Assembly: GCA_003228395.1 (NCBI GenBank)
Contig: QIDJ01000328.1
Coordinates: 1 to 11,786, forward strand
Source of the DNA: Flammeovirgaceae bacterium
Lineage (GTDB): Bacteria > Bacteroidota > Bacteroidia > Cytophagales > Cyclobacteriaceae
Reading direction: 5' to 3'
Length of the DNA: 11,786 nt
Shown here in pieces: positions 5,975 to 11,786 of this stretch (position 1 is its first letter; the number at the start of each line of letters is the position of its first letter). The position numbers and the translations under genes were made by a program. Under the pieces are notes generated by a model. The model ran no database searches and was not told the origin of the DNA. It worked only from the letters and a program-made list of their open reading frames with translations.

Positions 5975-8173
5975 TTATTTGATACTTTCCGTATCCTCCT
6001 CAGGCAGCTTCTCCTCTACAGTGATTTCAGCACGACGGTTTTTTGAATGATCTTCTTCACGGCAGTTTACTCCATCGGCGCACCGGTTAAGAATTAAGCC
6101 TTCTCCAAATCCCCGTGCAATGATTTTATCGCCTGATACGCCATTGGAAATAAAATATTCTACAACGGCATTGGCGCGTTTTTCTGAAAGTTCCTGATTG
6201 TATTCTTTGGTGCCACGCGAATCTGCATGCGCTCCGATTATCAGCCAGTCGTTCGGATATCTTTTCAGGATGTTCATTACTTTTTGCAAGACCGGGAGGT
6301 CTTCCGTCCGCAAATCATACTTATCATAGGCAAAAAAGATGCTTTCCTTGCCAAGGTATTCTTCATCAAGTACGAAGTCATTGATTATTACCCCCTTGCT
6401 TATGGCAAAAGTGTTTATTTGTACGCTATCTATAGAAAACCGTTCTTTATCAGCCCGGATAACATAGTTTTTACCGGGTTCTATAATAAAGCTGTACCTT
6501 CCGTTAATATCTGTCAAAACCGTATCGGCCTGCCCGGTACTTTTATCTTTAATGATCAGGCGAACATTATGCATCGTTTCCTGGGTTTCGCTGTCATATA
6601 CGAGTCCCCGCGCAAAAAAGTCGTGTTTAAACATCTCGATCAACAGCGTGTCGATGTCCACCCGGCTGCTCCGTGTGGTAAGTTGCAAGTTCGTTCTCAG
6701 CGAATGTTCGTCTTTGCGGGCCGTAATTTTGAAATCAGATGACAGCGGCAGGTACAACCTGAACGTCCCGTCTGCGCCTGTAACATAGGTGGCAAACATC
6801 AGGCCATCCTTTACCAGGTTGATCTGCACACCGGCCAGTGGTGAGCGATCCTGTTCCTGAATGGCGATGCCCTGCAATACCTGCGCTTTTTGAACAAATG
6901 AGTAAATATCGTCGCTGCCCTTTCCGTCTTCCCGGTTAGAAGTAAAAAATCCTGCTTTTGTAATAGGATCAATGGTGTATGAAAAATCATCCATCGGAGA
7001 GTTGACAGGATACCCCAGGTTGGTTACATACCTGACACGTCCGCCTTCCAGCGCCGCTTTGTAAATATCGAGTCCTCCGAGGCCGTCATGTCCGTCAGAT
7101 GCAAAAAACAACCGGTCAGAAACATAGCAAGGAAACAATTCATTGCCTTCGGTATTAATTGCGGGCCCCATGTTGACCGGCTCCGACCAGTTTTTGGAAA
7201 ATATGCTCATATAAATATCCGTGCCACCATAGCCTCCGGACATATCCGATACAAAAAACAGCGTATCATTACTGCTGTTAAGTGCAGGGTGTGCAAATGA
7301 AAAATTGGGGTCATTGAGTTCTAAGGGCTGTATATTGGCCCATATATCCCCGGTTTTTACAGCAGTGTAAAGTTGCAAACGGGTTTTACCATCAACGCTT
7401 ACAGTCTGCCGGCCGTTTAAATAATTACTTCGTGTGAGAAGCAGCTTATCTTCACCCGTGTAGAACGACACAGGTCCTTCGTGAAACGGCGTGTTGAGCA
7501 CCTTGTCAAACGGAACCGTAAGTCCCCAGCCGGTACTCGAATCCCCGGGAACATAATACAGGTCATAAAGGTCTTCTTTCCGGAGGATGTCGTGATCAAC
7601 CAGGGAGTATTGAATCCTGGCGCTCAGAAACACCAACCCGCCTTTATATGCCACAGGAGCCATCTCGCTGAATGAGGTATCCAGGGGAAGTGGCATGATT
7701 TTTACTATGCCGGAGTCAAGGAAATAAATCGGAAGATTGTTTAAACCATCAATCTTTCTTTGCGCCCTTGAATCCTCCGGAACTTCAAGCCGGTAAGCTT
7801 CAAACCATCCTCTTGCCTCATCATATTTTCCGGCAGCCATAAGCGCGTTTGCATAGTGATATTTATAGATGGGGTCAGCGTCATCCGGATTGGCCTCCAG
7901 TACTTGTCCGTACCATGATTCTGCTGAAGTATAATCATTCAGCAGCCGGTAACTGTCGCCGATCTTTAGCCGCAATGCATCTCTGTTGGTATCTTTTTTC
8001 AAGGCCAGTTGGTAGTACGATATGGCTTTTTTATAATAGAGGTCCAGAAAATACTGGTCTCCCTTGTATTTATTCCTGACCAAAAGATTTCCAATATTTT
8101 GTTGCGCAAAAACAGGTGCTCCGGTCAAACCCAGGGTCATTGTAAGCAGCATATATGCCAGGAACTTTTCCAT
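5975..8173 (-). CDS. PorE-like OmpA-family protein (TPR, PD40 propeller, regulatory-like domains, OmpA)
   Basis: The product is 732 residues. A signal peptide ends near PVFAQ (residue 24); no lipobox is seen, whereas P. gingivalis PorE is a lipoprotein. TPR-type helices occupy about 35-145. A PD40/WD40-like propeller spans about 165-430, with blade phrases SFAHPALNSSNDTLFFVSD, LFFASDGHDGLGGLDIY and GFFTSNREDGKGSDDIYSF. Two carboxypeptidase-regulatory-like beta domains follow (about 430-515 and 520-605). An OmpA C-terminal domain (612-715) carries the peptidoglycan-binding pattern HADSRG (D651) and NRRAE (R713-R714). This order matches PorE, which links the type IX secretion machinery to peptidoglycan. 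Proteins of this build are abundant in Bacteroidota, so it may instead be a paralogue serving only the neighbouring adhesin. Two bases separate its start from the PorP/SprF stop. Confidence 0.9.
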   Translation of the reverse strand: MEKFLAYMLLTMTLGLTGAPVFAQQNIGNLLVRNKYKGDQYFLDLYYKKAISYYQLALKKDTNRDALRLKIGDSYRLLNDYTSAESWYGQVLEANPDDADPIYKYHYANALMAAGKYDEARGWFEAYRLEVPEDSRAQRKIDGLNNLPIYFLDSGIVKIMPLPLDTSFSEMAPVAYKGGLVFLSARIQYSLVDHDILRKEDLYDLYYVPGDSSTGWGLTVPFDKVLNTPFHEGPVSFYTGEDKLLLTRSNYLNGRQTVSVDGKTRLQLYTAVKTGDIWANIQPLELNDPNFSFAHPALNSSNDTLFFVSDMSGGYGGTDIYMSIFSKNWSEPVNMGPAINTEGNELFPCYVSDRLFFASDGHDGLGGLDIYKAALEGGRVRYVTNLGYPVNSPMDDFSYTIDPITKAGFFTSNREDGKGSDDIYSFVQKAQVLQGIAIQEQDRSPLAGVQINLVKDGLMFATYVTGADGTFRLYLPLSSDFKITARKDEHSLRTNLQLTTRSSRVDIDTLLIEMFKHDFFARGLVYDSETQETMHNVRLIIKDKSTGQADTVLTDINGRYSFIIEPGKNYVIRADKERFSIDSVQINTFAISKGVIINDFVLDEEYLGKESIFFAYDKYDLRTEDLPVLQKVMNILKRYPNDWLIIGAHADSRGTKEYNQELSEKRANAVVEYFISNGVSGDKIIARGFGEGLILNRCADGVNCREEDHSKNRRAEITVEEKLPEEDTESIK

Positions 8174-8175
8174 GG

Positions 8176-9066
8176 TTAAAAATATCTGGGGCTTACCACG
8201 CCCTTTTTGTTTTTTCTTAACTGAAAATTAAGCAGAAATTCGTGTGATCCTGTATTCACCTGTCTCAGATCGTTAATTCCGAAGTCATAGGCATATCCGA
8301 ATCGCAGATTATCCGTTAACTGCAGCTCAAGAATGAAATTGGCCGTATTTGAGGGCCGGTATGAAGCGCCGATCCAAACTACTTCATGTATCAACAAATT
8401 CATATTATAGTTGAATTCCACGGGCTTTTGGTCAATAACACGGAACAGGATATTGGGTTTAAGTTTTAATACCGGATTCAGCGTAAATACTATGCCGCTT
8501 GTGAAAATGAGCGGTTGCAATTGCGTAAAATTCTCTACCCCGGCATCAATCATCTGAGGCATGCTGATCCCGGCATAAAAAAAGTCCGAACTATAGTAAA
8601 CACCGGCACCAAAATTCGGTTTGAATCCCTGAATGTCATCACCCAGTAACGGATCGCCAGGTTGACGAATCAGCAGCTGACTGTATTTGGCATCCACCAG
8701 GGTACCACCTGCCTGAAGCCCCAGAGACAGGGTTGACCTGTCAAAACGGATCTTGTAGGCATACGAAAGATAGAATCCAGTTTGCTGTGTGACTCCTATT
8801 TCATCATTGATAACCAAAAAACCCAGGCCGATTCTCCGGTCCAATAACGCGGTATGACCGGTAAATGTTTGTGTTCGCGGGGCTCCTTCCAATCCTACAG
8901 ACTGGAATCTCGATAAAACGGACAGATCCAGTGATTGGTGGCTCCCTGCATACGCGGGATTGATAGCTAATCCATTAAACATATACTGCGAATAGGTAGC
9001 TTCCGACTGGCTGTACAGGGATGCCCATGAAATAAAAAGGTATGATATGGTCAGTATATATCTCAT
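8176..9066 (-). CDS. PorP/SprF-family type IX secretion outer-membrane protein
   Basis: The product is 296 residues with a signal peptide ending at about LYSQ (residue 20). The family hallmark YSQYMFNGLAINPAYAGS follows at once (about residues 25-42), and the C-terminus has the equally typical SHEFLLNF and a closing SPRYF. In between come beta-barrel-like alternating strands (IGLGFLVINDEIG, LSLGLQAGG, FGAGVYYSS). SprF is needed for secretion of the adhesin SprB in Flavobacterium johnsoniae, and family members are generally coded beside substrates with a type B C-terminal domain. Its ATG overlaps the adhesin stop (ATGA, 9063-9066), so it is almost certainly translated together with that substrate. 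It is probably its dedicated outer-membrane partner; the pairing is inference from position. Confidence 0.95.
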   Translation of the reverse strand: MRYILTISYLFISWASLYSQSEATYSQYMFNGLAINPAYAGSHQSLDLSVLSRFQSVGLEGAPRTQTFTGHTALLDRRIGLGFLVINDEIGVTQQTGFYLSYAYKIRFDRSTLSLGLQAGGTLVDAKYSQLLIRQPGDPLLGDDIQGFKPNFGAGVYYSSDFFYAGISMPQMIDAGVENFTQLQPLIFTSGIVFTLNPVLKLKPNILFRVIDQKPVEFNYNMNLLIHEVVWIGASYRPSNTANFILELQLTDNLRFGYAYDFGINDLRQVNTGSHEFLLNFQLRKNKKGVVSPRYF

Positions 9067-11786
9067 TGATGTTTGAGTTCTACAAAACCTTTCAGAACGT
9101 TGCTGCCATCACCAAGGCTGATCACATAATAATAGGTTCCGTCAGGTAATTCGCCTGTGGTTAAACCTTTATTAGAATTTCCTTTCCATACCCTGTCGGT
9201 ATTATTATACCCTTGCACCTGGTAAACGAGGCTGCTCCACCGGTCAAAAATACGCACCATATTGCCGGGGAATTGTTCGATACCCTCGATCACCCACAGG
9301 TCGTTAAAATTGTCGTCATTCGGTGTAAGCGCCTGGTAAACAATCACCGGGTCTTCTACTTCCTGCAGGGTAATGGTAACATCGGCTTCGTCGCATGCAG
9401 GCGGATTAGCCGTATCACAAACCTCATACGTAAAAAAATCCACACCGGAGAAATCTTTGGCGGGTGTATAGGTAAACGTCCCATCCGGGTTCAGAATAAG
9501 CTCCCCGTTCAAGGGATCCGCCACCGGAGTTGAAGTTACGGTGAGGATATCCCCATCCGCATCGGTGTCATTATCCAGCACATTTTCAGTAACCACTTCA
9601 TCCTCCTGCACGGTGTATTCATCGTCTTCGGCAACAGGAGGATCGTTTACCGGCAATACGGTTATTTCAACTACCACTGTAGTGCATGAAATGGGATTAC
9701 CGTCATCACAGACAGTAAGCATTCCATAAAAAACGCCGTTAAAATCAGCTTCCGGCGAAAATACGAAACACAGGTCATTGGCAGGGCCATTGTCAAAAGT
9801 TCCTCCCTGGGAGGTTACGGAAACCGATTCCAGATGAACTGAATTATCTTCCGGATCTGTAGCCTCGACACATAGCGTACTGATCACATCTTCCGAAATA
9901 ATAAACCTGACCGTATCGACCTGTACACCATCCTCCTCAAATACTGGCGGTTCATTTACTCCCGTAATCAGAATGTTTCTGGTAAACACATTACTGTCGT
10001 CCACCCCATCATTCACCATAAAGGATACACTCCTTGTAGTTGTATTGGGCTCCATGCTCGCGTTCTCATAGGTTATGCCTGCCAGGGCTACCATATAATT
10101 ATCCACTGATGCTGTACCTGTCAGGGTAAGAATTCCATTTGCCGTATCGAATGATCCTGTTATCCCCGATTGATCAACGAATCCAAGTATGTCCTCTCCG
10201 GCTATAAAGGTAACTCCCAGACTAATGGTAGCCATTCCAAGGTCAGCATCATCCACATCAGAGACTACAATCTGGTTATCAATGGCTGCAGGTCCATCCC
10301 CTTCGGTGTAATTCAGGTCGGTGGATGTTCCGGTAATCGCAGGCGGATCATTAACCGTGGTGACGGTAATAGTAAAATCTTCCGTATCCGGAGCAGCCCC
10401 GTCTTCACGGCCATCCTGAACGGTAAGGGTGACTGTTCCTGAGGACAAAAACCCTTCTCCGGGCGTCCACGTAACTTCCCCGGTAGCGCTTACGACCATG
10501 CCGGGGGGTTCATTGGTCAATGACCAGGTCAGATCGGTGCCGTTATTTGCGTCATCGGGATCGGAAACGGCGGCCGTGTACGTATATAGTGTTTCTTCGG
10601 TTGCCGTGGTACCTGCTGTTGAAGTAATAACCGGCGGGTCATTGACCGGCGTAACCGTAATGATGAAATCTTCCGTATCGGGAGCAGCTCCGTCTTCACC
10701 ACCATCCTGAACGGTAAGTGTAACGGTTCCCGAAGTGAGAGCGCCTTCACCGGGTGTCCAGGTAACTTCTCCGGTAGTGCTCACGACCATTCCGGCGGGT
10801 TCATTTGTCAATGTCCAGGTCAGATCAGTTCCGTTGTTGGTGTCATCAGGGTCTGTCACTATGGCCGAGTAAGTGTACAACACATCTTCCGTTGCAGTAG
10901 TTGCAGCTGCAGATATAATCAGTGGCGGATCATTTACAGAAGTTACCGTGATCGTGAAATCTTCCGTATCTGGCAAGGCTCCGTCTTCCCCACCGTCCTG
11001 GACAGTGAGTGTAACGGTTCCGGAGGTTAAAATCCCTTCTGCAGGTGTCCATGTCACTTCTCCTGTAGAACTCACGACCATATCGCCGGGCGCATTGGTC
11101 AATGACCAGGTCAGGTCGGTTCCGTTATTGGCGTCATCCGGATCTATAACGGTGGCCGTGTATGTATATAGTGTTTTTTCAGTGGTAGTGGCGCCTGCAG
11201 TAGAAGAAATGACAGGCGGATCATTGACAGGCGTAACCGTAATGATGAAATCTTCCGTATCGGGAGCAGCTCCATCTTCACCGCCATCCTGAACGGTAAG
11301 TGTAACGGTTCCCGATGATAAAACACCTTCAGCGGGAGTCCATGTTACGACTCCTGTAGTACTCACAACCATATCGCCGGGTTCGTTAGATAGAGACCAG
11401 GTCAGATCGGTTCCGTTATTGGCATCATCCGGATCTGCAACGGTGGCGGTATAGGCATATAAAACATCTTCTGTAGCCGTTATACCCGCCGCTGATGTAA
11501 TGGCCGGTGGATCATTAAACGGGGCAACCGTGATGGTAAAATTTTCCGTATCCGGTAAGGCTCCGTTTTCTCCTCCGTCCTGTACGGTTAATGTTACCAC
11601 CCCGGATGTAGTCACGCCGACCGACGGCGTCCAGGTGATGACGCCGGTAGAGCTTACAATCATGTTGCCGGGCTCATTAGTCAGAGACCAGGTCAGGTCG
11701 GAACCGTTATTGGCATCATCCGGATCTGCAACGGTGGCGGTATAGGCATATAAAACATCTTCTGTAGCCGTTATACCCGCCGCTGA
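9063..11786 (-). CDS. repeat adhesin with T9SS type B (gliding-associated) C-terminal domain, 5' end outside window
   Basis: The frame is open to the window edge; the 908 residues here are the C-terminal part only. Reading from the N-terminal side there are five 97-residue putative-Ig/cadherin-like domains (the first lacks seven residues at the edge), each starting NDPP and holding DPDDANNGTDLTW, a GEVTWTP-type strand and VTLTVQDGGEDG. A 132-residue domain with DVDDAD and YENASMEPN phrases follows (9957-10352). Next come a Cys-containing domain (9648-9956) and a domain with LDNDTDADGD (9357-9647). The terminal 97 residues (9063-9356) match the gliding-motility-associated C-terminal signal: TPNDDNFNDLW, MVRIFDRWSSLVY, GYNN, PDGTYYYVI, ending FVELKHQ. 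Acidic Asp/Asn-rich loops suggest calcium binding. The product is expected to be exported by the type IX system as a surface adhesin; its ligand is unknown. Confidence 0.93.
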   Translation of the reverse strand, partial: SAAGITATEDVLYAYTATVADPDDANNGSDLTWSLTNEPGNMIVSSTGVITWTPSVGVTTSGVVTLTVQDGGENGALPDTENFTITVAPFNDPPAITSAAGITATEDVLYAYTATVADPDDANNGTDLTWSLSNEPGDMVVSTTGVVTWTPAEGVLSSGTVTLTVQDGGEDGAAPDTEDFIITVTPVNDPPVISSTAGATTTEKTLYTYTATVIDPDDANNGTDLTWSLTNAPGDMVVSSTGEVTWTPAEGILTSGTVTLTVQDGGEDGALPDTEDFTITVTSVNDPPLIISAAATTATEDVLYTYSAIVTDPDDTNNGTDLTWTLTNEPAGMVVSTTGEVTWTPGEGALTSGTVTLTVQDGGEDGAAPDTEDFIITVTPVNDPPVITSTAGTTATEETLYTYTAAVSDPDDANNGTDLTWSLTNEPPGMVVSATGEVTWTPGEGFLSSGTVTLTVQDGREDGAAPDTEDFTITVTTVNDPPAITGTSTDLNYTEGDGPAAIDNQIVVSDVDDADLGMATISLGVTFIAGEDILGFVDQSGITGSFDTANGILTLTGTASVDNYMVALAGITYENASMEPNTTTRSVSFMVNDGVDDSNVFTRNILITGVNEPPVFEEDGVQVDTVRFIISEDVISTLCVEATDPEDNSVHLESVSVTSQGGTFDNGPANDLCFVFSPEADFNGVFYGMLTVCDDGNPISCTTVVVEITVLPVNDPPVAEDDEYTVQEDEVVTENVLDNDTDADGDILTVTSTPVADPLNGELILNPDGTFTYTPAKDFSGVDFFTYEVCDTANPPACDEADVTITLQEVEDPVIVYQALTPNDDNFNDLWVIEGIEQFPGNMVRIFDRWSSLVYQVQGYNNTDRVWKGNSNKGLTTGELPDGTYYYVISLGDGSNVLKGFVELKHQ
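10353..11786 (-). repeat. tandem 291-bp coding repeats (five units, array continues past the edge)
   Basis: Units in gene order: R1 11517-11786 (incomplete at the edge), R2 11226-11516, R3 10935-11225, R4 10644-10934, R5 10353-10643. Each complete unit is exactly 97 codons with no length change. R2 and R4 share SAA...TATEDVLY at the start and AAPDTEDFIITVTPV at the end. R3 and R5 share an STAG...TLYTYTA start. So units alternate in two types. R1 and R2 contain an identical 83-bp tract. Confidence 0.9.

Noticed and set aside
6227..6742. 171-codon plus-strand frame opposite the PorE-like gene
   Set aside because: It is antisense to the regulatory-like and OmpA domains, whose motifs are unambiguous on the minus strand. 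The antisense peptide has no recognisable domain, signal or start context.
10429..11745. Long plus-strand open frames opposite the adhesin (10429-10710, 10873-11292, 11500-11745)
   Set aside because: They recur with the 291-bp repeat and only mirror its codon pattern. The minus-strand product has clear domains and a secretion signal, while the mirror peptides resemble no protein.
10353..11786. CRISPR-like periodicity
   Set aside because: The repeats are 291 bp, in frame and protein-coding, with no short repeat-spacer alternation.

Overview
The window comes from a member of the phylum Bacteroidota (Cytophagales- or Saprospirales-like by feel; the exact order cannot be read from the sequence). 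The main evidence is on the right: a large repeat adhesin ending in a gliding-motility-associated / type IX secretion (T9SS) type B C-terminal domain, a PorP/SprF outer-membrane protein, and a TPR + PD40 + OmpA protein resembling PorE. Two TAnnTTTG-type -7 promoter elements, little visible Shine-Dalgarno sequence and a heptamer intergenic repeat also fit the phylum.

Layout. (1) 1-1842, plus strand, visibly AT-rich: the C-terminal part of an alpha/beta hydrolase, a secreted cupin and a secreted phospholipase/carboxylesterase-type hydrolase, closely packed as an operon. (2) 1843-2138: a 296-bp gap with an imperfect nested hairpin that starts at the last stop codon, a doubtful 42-codon reverse ORF and a candidate promoter. 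(3) 2139-4000, plus strand: a PagL-like lipid A deacylase homologue, translationally coupled to a surface-type lipoprotein with a head-GIN (DUF2807) domain. (4) 4010-5527, minus strand: purine nucleoside phosphorylase and a periplasmic YceI-family protein, separated by a terminator that abuts the phosphorylase promoter. (5) 5620-5910, plus strand: the C-terminal remnant of a second, different YceI protein. (6) 5975-11786, minus strand: a tightly coupled operon reading adhesin (5' end outside the window), then PorP/SprF, then the PorE-like OmpA protein.

How the genes work together. The minus-strand operon looks like a self-contained export and anchoring unit. The adhesin carries the T9SS signal, the PorP/SprF protein is the family that handles type B C-terminal-domain substrates, and the PorE-like protein would tie the assembly to peptidoglycan. 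The PagL-like/GIN pair acts at the outer membrane. The phosphorylase is housekeeping purine salvage.

The least ordinary signals are the alternating A-B-A-B organisation of the adhesin repeats with an 83-bp identical tract, the YceI remnant, active-site substitutions in the phosphorylase and the PagL homologue, and the structured element at the compositional boundary near 1840. No CRISPR array, transposase, tRNA or rRNA was seen. No wholly unknown system could be demonstrated.
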